Shown: one piece after another, positions 23,647-33,074 of the stretch
Layout of the letters: each line of letters opens with the position of its first letter
How positions within the stretch are numbered: the first letter of the stretch is position 1
Assembly (NCBI GenBank): GCA_902608065.1
Contig: CACLMO010000003.1
Location: 1-45,961 of the forward strand
Source of the DNA: an uncultured Pelagibacteraceae bacterium
GTDB lineage: Bacteria; Pseudomonadota; Alphaproteobacteria; Pelagibacterales; Pelagibacteraceae
Length of the DNA: 45,961 nucleotides
Direction: 5' to 3'
Notes under the pieces: model-generated
The model's database searches: none
Told to the model about the DNA's origin: nothing
Seen by the model: only the letters and a program-made list of their open reading frames with translations
Made by a program: the position numbers and the translations under genes

Positions 23647-24552
23647 TTATAAGTTTTGGTAATTTTTAATCCAATGTTTAGCAATATCTATTCTTTTGCA
23701 AATCCAAACATCATCATGTTTTAAAACATAATCTAAAAAATTTTTTAAAGACTGAATTCTTCCAGGCCTTCCTATTAATCTGCAATGTAATCCTACAGAC
23801 ATCATTTTAGGATTTTTATTTCCTTCATCATATAAAGCATCAAAACTATCTTTGAGATATGTAAAAAATTGATCTCCACTATTAAAACCTTGATTGGTAG
23901 CAAATCTCATGTCGTTGTTATCAAGTGTGTAAGGAATTATTAATTGTTTCTTTTTTCCTCTAATTTCCCAATAAGGTAGATCATCACTATATGAATCACT
24001 ATCGTAAAGGAATCCTCCGTCTTCCATGACTAAATCTCTGGTATTTGGACTGCAACGTCCTGTGTACCATCCAAGAGGTCTTTCACCAAAATTTTTTTTA
24101 ATAGATTGTATAGCAAGTTGCATATGTTTTTTTTCAGTAGCTTTTGATACGTTTTGATAATCAATCCATCTCCAACCATGTGAAGCTATTTCATAATCAG
24201 ATTGCTTTATTGCGTTACATATTTCTTTATTTCTTTCCAAAGCCATACCTACACCAAATACAGTTATTGGAATTTTTTTTTCTTGAAATAGTTGATGAAG
24301 TCTCCAAAATCCTCTTCTTGATCCAAATTCATAAAGAGACTCCATATTTATATGTCTGCCTTTAATAGGTTGGGCATTAATAATTTCAGACAAGAAAGTT
24401 TCCGAATTTTTGTCTCCATGCAATATGGAGTTCTCCGAACCTTCTTCATAATTTAAAACTATCTGAAGAGCTAATTTTGCATTATTTGGCCATTTTATTA
24501 CGGGCGTATTAGCTCCGTAGCCAATCATATTTCTTGGATAATTCTTTTTCAT
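23647..24552 (-). CDS. puuE: PuuE-type allantoinase (polysaccharide deacetylase family)
   Basis: 301 residues. PuuE is a cofactor-light allantoinase of the NodB deacetylase fold that opens the allantoin ring to allantoate. It replaces the amidohydrolase AllB. Recognisable parts: LNYEEGSENSILHGD near the N-terminus, EFGSRRGFWRLHQLF, IASHGWRWIDYQNV with the conserved His, GWYTGRCSPNTR, and LHCRLIGRPGR. The usual NodB metal Asp-Asp is altered (NYEEG), as in other PuuE proteins. It is the first gene of the puuE-alc-allA operon; its start is 107 bases from the divergent suyA. Confidence 0.92.
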   Translation of the reverse strand: MKKNYPRNMIGYGANTPVIKWPNNAKLALQIVLNYEEGSENSILHGDKNSETFLSEIINAQPIKGRHINMESLYEFGSRRGFWRLHQLFQEKKIPITVFGVGMALERNKEICNAIKQSDYEIASHGWRWIDYQNVSKATEKKHMQLAIQSIKKNFGERPLGWYTGRCSPNTRDLVMEDGGFLYDSDSYSDDLPYWEIRGKKKQLIIPYTLDNNDMRFATNQGFNSGDQFFTYLKDSFDALYDEGNKNPKMMSVGLHCRLIGRPGRIQSLKNFLDYVLKHDDVWICKRIDIAKHWIKNYQNL

Positions 24553-24659
24553 AGAATAATGTATTTATATACTAAAAAATAAATACAATCATAATAAAAA
24601 TTAATTATGTATGCAGTTGTTTATAATGATATACAAAAATTAATTTATAGGGAGTAAGA

Positions 24660-24947
24660 GTGCCGCAAACAGATTTAATTATTCATGACGAAAAAGACAA
24701 TGTAGCAGTAGTTGTCATTGATAAAACTTCCAAAGATCAAGAGTGTGTTGGATGGATAATGGAAAATGATAAAACGATTAAAATAAAATCAATTAATGAA
24801 ATTCCTTTAGGTCATAAAATTGCATTAAAAGAATTTAAAGAAGGAGACACAATACTAAAATATGGACATGATATTGGTAAAGTGGTTTCTCCAATTAAAA
24901 AAGGTGACCATGTACATGTTCACAATGTTAAAACTAAAAAGTGGTAA
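24660..24947 (+). CDS. suyA: sulfolactate sulfo-lyase small subunit SuyA (SAF domain)
   Basis: 95 residues, a single SAF domain like the N-terminal part of altronate dehydratase UxaA. The text GHKIALKEFKEGDTILKYGH and the ending HVHNVKTKKW are the conserved SAF/UxaA-N elements. SuyAB cleave (R)-sulfolactate to pyruvate and sulfite. Altronate or galactarate dehydratase small subunits look alike, so the assignment leans on the partner suyB and on hpsN two genes downstream. The start is GTG with a GGGAG site six bases away. The large subunit follows after 6 bases. Confidence 0.8.
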   Translation: MPQTDLIIHDEKDNVAVVVIDKTSKDQECVGWIMENDKTIKIKSINEIPLGHKIALKEFKEGDTILKYGHDIGKVVSPIKKGDHVHVHNVKTKKW

Positions 24948-24953
24948 ATAGAT

Positions 24954-26123
24954 ATGTATACTTCAAAAATATTTATGGGTTACAAACGTGAGAATGGAAG
25001 AGTTGGGGTTAGAAATCATGTAATTATTTTACCTGTAGATGATATTTCAAACGCATGTGCAGAGGCTATAGGAAATAATATTAAGGGTACTGTAGCTATA
25101 CCCCATTCTTATGGAAGACTTCAGTTTGGAAAAGATTTAGAATTATTTTTTAGAACAATAATTGGGACAGGAAGAAATCCAAATGTGGCCGCTGTTATTG
25201 TTGTAGGAATTGAACCTAAGTGGACTAAAAAAGTTGTAGATGAAATTGCAAAAACAGGAAAACCAGTAGAAGGTTTTAGTATAGAAGGTCTTGGTGATAT
25301 TGCTACCACAATGAAAGCTTCAAAAAAAGCACAGGAATTTGTGCAATGGGCCAGTGAAAAACAAAGAGTAGAGTGTCCTTTAAGTGATTTATGGATTTCA
25401 GTAAAATGTGGTGAGTCAGACACAACTTCTGGTTTGGCATCAAACCCCACTGTTGGAAACCTAATGGATAAATTAGAACCTCACGGAGTTAACCTTTGTT
25501 TTGGAGAAACATCAGAAATTACAGGAGCAGAAATGGTTTGTGCAGCAAGAGGGAAAGATGAAAAAGCTAAAAAGAAGTTTTTAGATGTTTGGAATAACTA
25601 TAATAATTTTATTTTAGAAAATAAAACTAATGATTTATCAGAAAGTCAACCTACAGCCGGAAATATTAAGGGAGGTTTAACTACCATAGAAGAAAAAGCT
25701 TTTGGTAATTTACAAAAAATTGGAAAAAAAGTTAAATACGTTGATGTTTTAGAGCCAGCTGAAGAACCTAAAAATGGAAAAGGATTATATTTTATGGATA
25801 CTTCATCTGCAGCAGCAGAATGTGTTACACTTCAGGCAGCAGCAGGTTTTACGGTTCACCTATTTCCAACAGGCCAGGGGAATGTGGTTGGAAATCCAAT
25901 TGAGCCTGTAGTCAAGCTAACAGCAAACCCTAAAACTGCAAAAACAATGGGCGAACATATTGATTTAGATGTTTCTAAAATATTAAAAAGAGAAATGAAC
26001 TTAAACGAAGCAGGAGATTCTCTAATTGATATTACAATCAAAACAGCCAATGGCAGGATCACTTGCGCAGAAGCATTAGGTCACAAAGAATTTGTGATTA
26101 CTAAGCTTTATAGAAGTGCTTAA
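24954..26123 (+). CDS. suyB: sulfolactate sulfo-lyase large subunit SuyB (UxaA-type)
   Basis: 389 residues of the UxaA C-terminal lyase family. It begins [20 protein letters not shown], the typical opening with GVRN, and has [30 protein letters not shown] and [19 protein letters not shown], which hold the iron-ligating and substrate residues. The separate small subunit, unlike fused UxaA, and the adjacent hpsN gene point to sulfolactate rather than a sugar acid. The product sulfite would go to AprMBA or TauE. The closest alternative is a D-altronate or galactarate dehydratase. Confidence 0.82.
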   Translation: MYTSKIFMGYKRENGRVGVRNHVIILPVDDISNACAEAIGNNIKGTVAIPHSYGRLQFGKDLELFFRTIIGTGRNPNVAAVIVVGIEPKWTKKVVDEIAKTGKPVEGFSIEGLGDIATTMKASKKAQEFVQWASEKQRVECPLSDLWISVKCGESDTTSGLASNPTVGNLMDKLEPHGVNLCFGETSEITGAEMVCAARGKDEKAKKKFLDVWNNYNNFILENKTNDLSESQPTAGNIKGGLTTIEEKAFGNLQKIGKKVKYVDVLEPAEEPKNGKGLYFMDTSSAAAECVTLQAAAGFTVHLFPTGQGNVVGNPIEPVVKLTANPKTAKTMGEHIDLDVSKILKREMNLNEAGDSLIDITIKTANGRITCAEALGHKEFVITKLYRSA

Positions 26124-26193
26124 TATTAGTAATCATTTTTATAGAATTAGTTATGTGGCTTCCACAATATATTTATGGTAAATAGATTATCCC

Positions 26194-27480
26194 ATGACAA
26201 TAAGATACTTAAAGAAGGCAATTAAAAATCCATCTACGGATGATGCTAAAACTCGTATTGCCGTTCAAAATATTTTAAATGATATAGAAAAAAGAAAAGA
26301 AGAGGCAGTTAAAGAAATAACAAAAAAATTTGATAATTACGATGGTGAAATTATTTTATCAAAAGAAAAGATTGAAGAAGCAATAAAAAAAGTGGATCAA
26401 AAAACAAAAGATGATGTTCAGTTTGCTCATGAAAGAATTAAAAAATTTGCTGAACATCAGCTTAAAAGCATGAATAATGAGTTTGAGGTAGAGCTTTCAA
26501 AAGGATTATTTGCAGGCCAGAGACTTATTCCAGTTAATACAGCAGGCTGTTATATACCTGGAGGGCGTTATGCTCATATTTCGTCTGCAACAATGGCCAT
26601 AACTCCAGCGAAGGTTGCTGGTGTCAAAACAATAATTTGTGCAAGTCCACCAAAAGATAAAAACGGAGCGCATCCTGGAATTATTTATGCTGCTAATCTT
26701 TGTGGAGCCGATGTAATTTTAAATTTGGGAGGAATTGCTGCAATTGCATCTATGGCATATGGATGTTTTAAAAATCCCGAAGTTGATTTTTTGGTAGGTG
26801 CTGGTAATCAATATGTAGCTGAAGCTAAACGTATTTTATTTGGAAAGGTTGGTATTGATCTTTTTGCAGGTCCAACCGAAATTGCAATTATAGCAGATAA
26901 ATCTGCAGATAAAGAAATAGTGGCGGCAGATATTGTTGGCCAGGCAGAACACGGATATAATTCTCCCGGCTGGGTTTTAACTACGGATAAGTCACTTGCT
27001 GATTATGTAATGAAAAGGATTCCAGAACTTATAGCAGAATTACCCGAAGGTCCAAGATCAAGCGCTGAACCAGCTTGGAGAGATTATGGAGAAGTAATTC
27101 TTTGCGATACTGATGAAGAAATTGCACAAGTTAGTGATAACTATGCTGCTGAACATTTAGAAGTTCATGCTGAAAAATTAGATTGGTGGTTAAAGAGATT
27201 AAGAAATTATGGTTCATTGTTTTTAGGTGAAGAAACAACAGTTGCATATGGAGATAAATGCTCTGGACCAAATCATATATTACCTACAAAAGGAGCCGGA
27301 AAATATACTGGTGGTCTTTATGTTGGAAAATTTATTAAATGTTTAACTTTCCAAAGAATGACTAAAGAGGCTAATAAAATCGTTGGAGCTACAGCAGCAA
27401 GGCTAGGCAGAGCAGAGGGTATGGAGGCTCATGCGAGAACTGGTGATATCAGATTAAAAAAATACGGACATTCTAATTAA
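26194..27480 (+). CDS. hpsN: sulfopropanediol 3-dehydrogenase HpsN (histidinol dehydrogenase family)
   Basis: 428 residues. The fold is histidinol dehydrogenase: VNTAGCYIPGGRYAHISSAT (near 114-133), the NAD-side motif GAGNQYVAEAKRILFG, and zinc ligands Q250 and H253 in GQAEHGYNSPG. HpsN oxidises (R)-2,3-dihydroxypropane-1-sulfonate in two steps to (R)-sulfolactate. True HisD is less likely because no his genes are near, while suyAB directly precede it and use its product. A 69-base gap with only a weak hairpin separates it from suyB, so all three may be one operon. Its stop overlaps the convergent pta-like gene by 8 bases. Confidence 0.87.
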   Translation: MTIRYLKKAIKNPSTDDAKTRIAVQNILNDIEKRKEEAVKEITKKFDNYDGEIILSKEKIEEAIKKVDQKTKDDVQFAHERIKKFAEHQLKSMNNEFEVELSKGLFAGQRLIPVNTAGCYIPGGRYAHISSATMAITPAKVAGVKTIICASPPKDKNGAHPGIIYAANLCGADVILNLGGIAAIASMAYGCFKNPEVDFLVGAGNQYVAEAKRILFGKVGIDLFAGPTEIAIIADKSADKEIVAADIVGQAEHGYNSPGWVLTTDKSLADYVMKRIPELIAELPEGPRSSAEPAWRDYGEVILCDTDEEIAQVSDNYAAEHLEVHAEKLDWWLKRLRNYGSLFLGEETTVAYGDKCSGPNHILPTKGAGKYTGGLYVGKFIKCLTFQRMTKEANKIVGATAARLGRAEGMEAHARTGDIRLKKYGHSN

Positions 27481-28384
27481 GAGCAACTACAGCTGCTGCT
27501 ATCGAAGCAAGTCTTGCTTCAGATTCATCTGATCTGCTCGTAATAACTACAGGAGCCTTACCACCTAAAACTACTCCTGCTGCACAAGCTCCCATAAAAT
27601 AAATCATCATTTTTACTAAGGCATTTCCGGCTTCTACATTAGGAACCAACATTATATCAACATCACCAGATACATCATTTTTTATTTTTTTAATTGCTGC
27701 AGATTTTTTTGATACAGAATTATCAAAAGCTAAAGGACCAAAAACATCAGCATTTATATTTTCTTCTTTAGCTTTTTTGGTAATAAGATTAGCTTCAATA
27801 GAACTAGGTACGCTTTCTAAAATTTCTTCAGTAGCAGATAATACTGAAACTTTAGGTCTGGAAATTCCAATTTTGTTTGCAAAATCAACTGCATTTCTAA
27901 GAATATGCATTTTAACTTCAAGCTTTGGCAAAACATTTACAACACCATCGGTAATAATAAATGGTTTATCATTTTTATCTAAAGTCATATGCCAAACGTG
28001 ACTTAATCTTTTTTTACCAATTAAATTTAAATCTCTTTTTAACACTGCTTTCATTAAAATATCTGTATGTATATGACCTTTAACAATAATTTTTACCTTA
28101 TCTTCACTTGCTAATTTAGCAGCAATCGGAGCTGTGCTATCTTCATTTTTTTCGTTAATAATTTTGTAATTGGATATATCCCACTTTAATTTATCAGCAT
28201 ATTTTTTTATATCGTTTTCATTACCAATAAAAGTAGGATTAATTAATTTTTGTTGAACTGCTTTATGTACTGATTCCATAGGAAATATTTCACCAGCGTT
28301 TACAATAGCAGCATCAACTGTACCCTTTTTTTTTGCAACATTAATTAAATTATTAGGACAGACAATTTTTTTATTTGATAACAT
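27473..28384 (-). CDS. phosphate acetyl/butyryltransferase family protein
   Basis: 303 residues, PTA/PTB family. The conserved parts are VKGHIHTDILMKAVLKR (phosphate and substrate loop), ITDGVVNVLPKLEVKMHILRNAV, VSVLSATEEILESVPSSIEA, and GDVDIMLVPNVEAGNALVKM with the final SRSDESEARLASIAAA. It is of the short phosphotransacetylase/phosphotransbutyrylase type. In taurine degradation acetyl phosphate from Xsc must be turned into acetyl-CoA, and this enzyme is a good candidate in a cluster of sulfonate genes. It lies three bases after cuyA in one leftward unit. Confidence 0.82.
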   Translation of the reverse strand: MLSNKKIVCPNNLINVAKKKGTVDAAIVNAGEIFPMESVHKAVQQKLINPTFIGNENDIKKYADKLKWDISNYKIINEKNEDSTAPIAAKLASEDKVKIIVKGHIHTDILMKAVLKRDLNLIGKKRLSHVWHMTLDKNDKPFIITDGVVNVLPKLEVKMHILRNAVDFANKIGISRPKVSVLSATEEILESVPSSIEANLITKKAKEENINADVFGPLAFDNSVSKKSAAIKKIKNDVSGDVDIMLVPNVEAGNALVKMMIYFMGACAAGVVLGGKAPVVITSRSDESEARLASIAAAVVALN

Positions 28385-28387
28385 GTA

Positions 28388-29374
28388 TTAAAACGCCCAT
28401 TCGTAAGCAGATAAAGATACAGCACCACCTGTGTGTATAAACAGGATATTATCATCTTTTGTAAATTTTTTATTTTTGATTAAATCAATTAATCCAGCAA
28501 ATGCTTTACCTGAGTATACAGGGTCTAATAATATTGCTTCTTTTCTTGCTAAAAGCTTTGTTGCTTCTATCATACCTTTTGTAGGCTCTCCGTATCCTGA
28601 TCCAATATATTCATCATATACAATAACATCTGATTTATCTAAAATTTTACAACGAAGTTTTTCACAAGTTTTTTTTGCTTCCGTATAAACTTTATCTACT
28701 TGTATGTCTTTTTTATGTCTAACACAGATACCTGTTATAGGAATGTTACAATTGAAATATTTTCTTCCAGCAAGTAAGCCTGCTTGTGTTCCCGAACTAC
28801 CTGTAGCATGTATAATTTGGGAAAAATTGTATTTTTTATTGTCTTTTATTATTTCGTTTAAGCATTCAACATAGCCTAAAGCTCCTATAGAATTTGATCC
28901 ACCACCAGGTATAAAATAAACATTAGTACCCTTTGATTTTATATCTTGAATCAACTTTTCTGAATATTCTGACACATCTTCATTTTTTGGGCACACCTTA
29001 ACTTCAGCTCCAAACAATTTATCTAGAAAAACATTACCAGACTTCATGTAAGCTTCTGGAGGATCATTAAGCCTTTGCTCTAAAACTATAAGACACTTTA
29101 AACCCACCAGAGCGCAGGCCGCTGCAGTTTGTCTAGCATGATTAGATTGCACAGCTCCAACAGTTACCACTAATTCAGTTTTATTTTTAATCGCATCGGG
29201 TATTAAAAATTCTAATTTTCTTGTTTTATTTCCTCCAGTCGCTAGTCCAGTACAATCATCTCTTTTTATAAAAATATTTGGGCCACCTAAATACTTGGTT
29301 GTATTTTTTAGATGTTCTATTGGTGTAGGAAAATGACCCAACTTAATTCTTTCAAATTTTTCTAACATATACAT
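28388..29374 (-). CDS. cuyA: L-cysteate sulfo-lyase / D-cysteine desulfhydrase family PLP enzyme
   Basis: 328 residues, fold type II PLP enzyme of the ACC deaminase family. The PLP Lys is K50 in TGGNKTRKLEFL; VTVGAVQSNHARQTAAA and HATGSSGTQAGLLAG follow as expected, and LLDPVYSGKAFAG lies near the C-terminus. CuyA splits L-cysteate into pyruvate, ammonia and sulfite; D-cysteine desulfhydrase (DcyD) is nearly identical in sequence. The sulfonate context (suyAB, hpsN, pta, tau) favours CuyA. The MYM start leaves M3 as an alternative. It diverges from an MFS gene with only 23 bases between. Confidence 0.8.
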   Translation of the reverse strand: MYMLEKFERIKLGHFPTPIEHLKNTTKYLGGPNIFIKRDDCTGLATGGNKTRKLEFLIPDAIKNKTELVVTVGAVQSNHARQTAAACALVGLKCLIVLEQRLNDPPEAYMKSGNVFLDKLFGAEVKVCPKNEDVSEYSEKLIQDIKSKGTNVYFIPGGGSNSIGALGYVECLNEIIKDNKKYNFSQIIHATGSSGTQAGLLAGRKYFNCNIPITGICVRHKKDIQVDKVYTEAKKTCEKLRCKILDKSDVIVYDEYIGSGYGEPTKGMIEATKLLARKEAILLDPVYSGKAFAGLIDLIKNKKFTKDDNILFIHTGGAVSLSAYEWAF

Positions 29375-29397
29375 TTACTTATGCTAATAAGTAAAAT

Positions 29398-30585
29398 ATG
29401 CAAGGTATAAGTTTTATGAATAAAAATTTATCACTATTAGCTTTGAGCCAAGTTTTTGGATTTACAGCTAATATTATTACAGTCTTTTTAAGTGGAATTG
29501 TTGGCTCACAAATTACTTCTATAAAGTCCTTATCAACATTGCCTACATCTTTATCAGTTCTTGGCACTGCAATTTTCACTATTTTAGCAGCAAAAATTAT
29601 GGACAAAATAGGCAGAAAGTTAGGTTTCATTTTTGGAGCTTTAGTAAGTTCAGCAACTTGTTTGCTAGCTGTTTTTGCTATTACTCAACAAAACTTTATT
29701 TTATTTTGCATCGCACATTTAATTCTTGGTTTAGGAATAGCTTTTGCCCATCAATATCGTTTTGCAGCAGCAGAAAGTGTAGAAAAAGAAAAGGTGCCAA
29801 AAGCTATCTCAACTTTAATGTTAGCTGGAATCGTTTCTTCTTTTTTAGGTATAACTTTAGCTAATTATACCAAAAATCTTATTCCTAATCATTTGTATGT
29901 TGGCTCTTATCTTTTGTTAGCTGCATTTACTTTTATGCCAGCAATATTTTTTATTTTTTACAAAAATATTGAAAAAACAAAAATAGATTTAAATAATAAA
30001 TATAATGGACGTCGATTGTCTGAAATAATTTTTCAACCAAGATTTTTGCAAGCAATTATTGCTGCAGCTTTTGCTTATGCCGTAATGTCATTTTTAATGA
30101 CAGCAACACCTTTGAGTATGCATGTGATGGAAAAAATGAGTTTGGAGGATACAGGTTTAGTTCTTCAATTTCATTTGGTAGCTATGTTTCTTCCGTCACT
30201 AATTACAGGTCATTTAATTAAAAAGTTTGGACATAGTAATATAATTTATATAGGAGTTTTGTTTTATATTGTAACAATAGTCCTAGCTTTATTTGAGCAA
30301 ACATTTGCCAATTATATGGCGGCTTTAATATTTTTAGGATTAGGGTGGAATTTTTTGTTTATTTCCGGGACTAGCTTAGTTGTTCTAACATATAAAGAAG
30401 AAGAAAAATTTAGAGTACAAGGAGTTAATGATTTAATCGTATTCTCTACAATGGCATTAGCAAGTTTATCAGCAGGAATATTATTAAGTTTAACTAGTTG
30501 GAAAACTATGAATTTAATATGCATTCCTCTTTTAGCATTAATAGTTTACTCGACCTTTAGAGCAGATCTATTAAATAAAAAATGA
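29398..30585 (+). CDS. MFS transporter
   Basis: 395 residues with about twelve hydrophobic segments and the motif DKIGRKLGFIFGAL between helices 2 and 3 (MFS signature D..GRR). The second half has the related KKFGHSN. The exact family is not recognised. Because it diverges from cuyA and precedes a LysE-type exporter with a 4-base overlap, it may carry a sulfonate or an amino acid. The start could be the ATG at 29416 (MNKNLSL), which has a better upstream AAGG and leaves more room for promoters. Confidence 0.78.
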   Translation: MQGISFMNKNLSLLALSQVFGFTANIITVFLSGIVGSQITSIKSLSTLPTSLSVLGTAIFTILAAKIMDKIGRKLGFIFGALVSSATCLLAVFAITQQNFILFCIAHLILGLGIAFAHQYRFAAAESVEKEKVPKAISTLMLAGIVSSFLGITLANYTKNLIPNHLYVGSYLLLAAFTFMPAIFFIFYKNIEKTKIDLNNKYNGRRLSEIIFQPRFLQAIIAAAFAYAVMSFLMTATPLSMHVMEKMSLEDTGLVLQFHLVAMFLPSLITGHLIKKFGHSNIIYIGVLFYIVTIVLALFEQTFANYMAALIFLGLGWNFLFISGTSLVVLTYKEEEKFRVQGVNDLIVFSTMALASLSAGILLSLTSWKTMNLICIPLLALIVYSTFRADLLNKK

Positions 30586-31190
30586 GCTTCTTATTACTAG
30601 GTTTTTTCACTGGTTTAAGTTTAATTGTAGCAATTGGAGCTCAAAATGTCTTTGTTATAGAGCAAGGTCTTAAAAAACAATATGTTTTTTTAGTTTGTTT
30701 GATTTGTTCAATATCAGATTTATTATTAATTTTCCTTGGAATTTTTTTATTTGAATACTTTAGAAATTTTTTTACTGATAGAGTAGAGCTAATTTTTAAC
30801 ATATTACTTTTAGCTTTTCTCATTTACTTTGTAATTAGTAAAATAAAAATTAAATACGATGAATTAAACATTAACTTTGAAAATAATTCTATTTCTTTAA
30901 AAAATACTGTAATAAAAACATTAGGCTTTACCTATTTAAACCCTCATGTTTATTCAGATACTGTTTTTTTTCTTGGAAATTTTTCTAAGAACTTTTTAAT
31001 TTCACAAAAATACTATTTTGGCATTGGAGCTGCAGTAGCTTCATTTTCTTTTTTCTTTTGTCTAGGTTATTTGTCTAAATTCCTATCAAAATATTTACAA
31101 AAACAAATAGTATGGAAATTTATAAATTCTTTTATCGTGGTTTTTATGAGTATTTTAGTCTTTTATGTGCTATTGGATATTATCTATTAA
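30582..31190 (+). CDS. LysE/ArgO-family amino acid exporter
   Basis: 202 residues, about six hydrophobic segments. The opening FFTGLSLIVAIGAQNVFVIEQGL is diagnostic of ArgO/LysE proteins, as is LGFTYLNPHVYSDTVFFLG in the middle (the 'NP' of helix 4). These exporters relieve excess lysine, arginine or related amino acids. The start overlaps the MFS stop by four bases, so the two are coupled. Position in the sulfonate region raises the idea that it handles an intermediate such as alanine or cysteate, but nothing in the sequence shows this. It converges on tauC with a 4-base overlap. Confidence 0.85.
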   Translation: MSFLLLGFFTGLSLIVAIGAQNVFVIEQGLKKQYVFLVCLICSISDLLLIFLGIFLFEYFRNFFTDRVELIFNILLLAFLIYFVISKIKIKYDELNINFENNSISLKNTVIKTLGFTYLNPHVYSDTVFFLGNFSKNFLISQKYYFGIGAAVASFSFFFCLGYLSKFLSKYLQKQIVWKFINSFIVVFMSILVFYVLLDIIY

Positions 31191-33073
31191 CCTTTTCCTC
31201 GCCAAGGAATTGTTTTGTCTATAATTTTTCTAATAGTTAAATCAAATAAAAGTCCTAACATTCCCATTACAAATATTGTTATCCAGATTACTTCGTACTG
31301 CATATATTTTCTTGCAACGTTTTCAACAAATCCTATACCTGTTGTTCCTGCTAAAAATTCAGCAGCAACTAAAGTTCCCCAACACATACCAACTGCAACT
31401 CTTATTCCTGTCAAAATTTCAGGTAAAGAATTCGGGAATATAACTTCTCTAATTATTTGCCATCTAGAAGCACCCAAAGAGTGAGCGGCATGAATTTTTG
31501 AAAGTTGAGTTCCTGAAGCTCCAGCTCTTGCCGAAATAATCATAATTGAAAAAGAAACCATAAATAGTAAAAATACTTTTCCTACGTTATCGATTCCAAA
31601 AACAGTAATTATCAGCGGAGCCCAAGCGAGTGGGGGCACCGGTCTATATAACTCGACCATAGGATCAAAAAAACCTTTGGCAAATCTGTTTAGACCCATA
31701 AATAAACCTAAAGGAACACCAAATATTATTCCAAGAGACAATCCTAAAAATACTCGTAAAAAAGAATCCCAAATATGTCCTGTAGGAACTGGAATTTTGA
31801 AAGCTTCAAATTCACCAGTAACTATATCTAACATTCTACTTTTGAAATTTGGATCAACCGTACCATCTTGATTATGAACGGGATATTTACCTGGCATAAT
31901 ATCAGCTATCCAGTCGGGAAGAATAAAACCAACTACTTTATTCACTCCCATCATTTCGTACCAAAGCATTGGAATCATTTTATATCCAACGCTTGGTTTC
32001 AGCATCTCTCCAAAAATTCTAAAAGTATCGGAAGGTTTAGGTAGCCATCTGCCAGGACCAGCTTCTGAACATTGAGGACCGCTTGCTACAATTGTTCCTG
32101 CTGGAAATAAAATAATATCTATCGTTCTTAAATTTCCTTGTTCATTATTTTGAACTTTGTCAAAAGCTCTAATTGCATTTTCTAATTCATCTAATGTTTT
32201 GGGAGGGAAAATACTTGCATACTCTATTCTTCGTACAAGTTTTTTAATATCCTTTATATAATCGAGTTCTCGACCGTCACCTAATCCATCCATATATTCT
32301 TTAATTTCACCAAAAATAGCTTCTGATTGTCTTAAGTACTCAGGGTTGTGATTTCTCATTTCAAAAAATTCATCACTTATAGAATTTAATTCAGCCGCAG
32401 CTGCATGAAATTTTAACCCTCTTTTACTTTCAGGTAGAGGAGGGATTTCCATACCAGTAGCGCCCCATCCTAATTGTTTTTTTAAACCTTCATTTATTTC
32501 ATTTTCTTCTTCTTCAGTTAAATTAGGGTAGCTATCCTTTGGAAAATTTTCTGTTAGACGATTTAATCTAATAGTTAATTCATTTATTATATTTGTTGTA
32601 CCATCTTCTAGATATCTTTCGTCGGTTAATGATGGAATCATTAGCTTAGTGTCACGAAGTATATTGACAAATATTTTTTTGTCCTGATCTTTTAGGTTTG
32701 GATCGTTTTGTATTAAAATTATTTTATCTTCTATATTGATATTTTCACGTTTAATTATTGCAGTACTCTTGTGTTGTCTTTCTACAATTGGAAAAAGATA
32801 TTTTAAAGATAGCAATGACTCGTTAACTTTTGCGACTTGGCAAAGCTCGTTTGCAGATTTTGGATAAAAAGATTTTGCTATATCCCATGAATAATAAAGC
32901 CAGGACAATAAAAGAAAACTGGATCCAACCACAACCCAATGCATTCCTCCTTTTGCTCTTTCAGGATTTCCAAAAACAGCGTCGGTTTTTTCTGTTTTAA
33001 TTAATTTTCGACCATAAAGAATGGCTCCTACAACAGCAAAAATAGTAAAAAATGTAATAAATCCTGTAATCAT
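31187..33073 (-). CDS. tauC: taurine-type ABC permease TauC with two large extra segments
   Basis: 628 residues, against about 270-280 for ordinary TauC/SsuC permeases. Two N-terminal hydrophobic segments (3-21 and 45-62) are followed by a soluble, charged, mostly helical stretch (about 65-340). The normal pre-domain motif, LPKPSDTFRIFGEML, appears only at 344-358, and a second extra stretch (about 360-430) separates it from WDSFLRVFLGLSLG, where the permease core begins. The core contains the EAA loop HSLGASRWQIIREVIFP that contacts TauB. No frameshift is seen, so the long form appears genuine. It is last in the order tauA-tauB-tauC, one base after tauB. Confidence 0.88.
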   Translation of the reverse strand: MITGFITFFTIFAVVGAILYGRKLIKTEKTDAVFGNPERAKGGMHWVVVGSSFLLLSWLYYSWDIAKSFYPKSANELCQVAKVNESLLSLKYLFPIVERQHKSTAIIKRENINIEDKIILIQNDPNLKDQDKKIFVNILRDTKLMIPSLTDERYLEDGTTNIINELTIRLNRLTENFPKDSYPNLTEEEENEINEGLKKQLGWGATGMEIPPLPESKRGLKFHAAAAELNSISDEFFEMRNHNPEYLRQSEAIFGEIKEYMDGLGDGRELDYIKDIKKLVRRIEYASIFPPKTLDELENAIRAFDKVQNNEQGNLRTIDIILFPAGTIVASGPQCSEAGPGRWLPKPSDTFRIFGEMLKPSVGYKMIPMLWYEMMGVNKVVGFILPDWIADIMPGKYPVHNQDGTVDPNFKSRMLDIVTGEFEAFKIPVPTGHIWDSFLRVFLGLSLGIIFGVPLGLFMGLNRFAKGFFDPMVELYRPVPPLAWAPLIITVFGIDNVGKVFLLFMVSFSIMIISARAGASGTQLSKIHAAHSLGASRWQIIREVIFPNSLPEILTGIRVAVGMCWGTLVAAEFLAGTTGIGFVENVARKYMQYEVIWITIFVMGMLGLLFDLTIRKIIDKTIPWRGKG

Positions 33074-33074
33074 T

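Noticed and set aside
26140..26170. Small hairpin TGTGG-CTT-CCACA before hpsN
   Set aside because: Only five base pairs with no T run; too weak to call a terminator or regulatory site.
26194..27480. Histidinol dehydrogenase (HisD) for histidine synthesis
   Set aside because: No his genes are near and suyAB precede it directly; the family member HpsN explains the context better.
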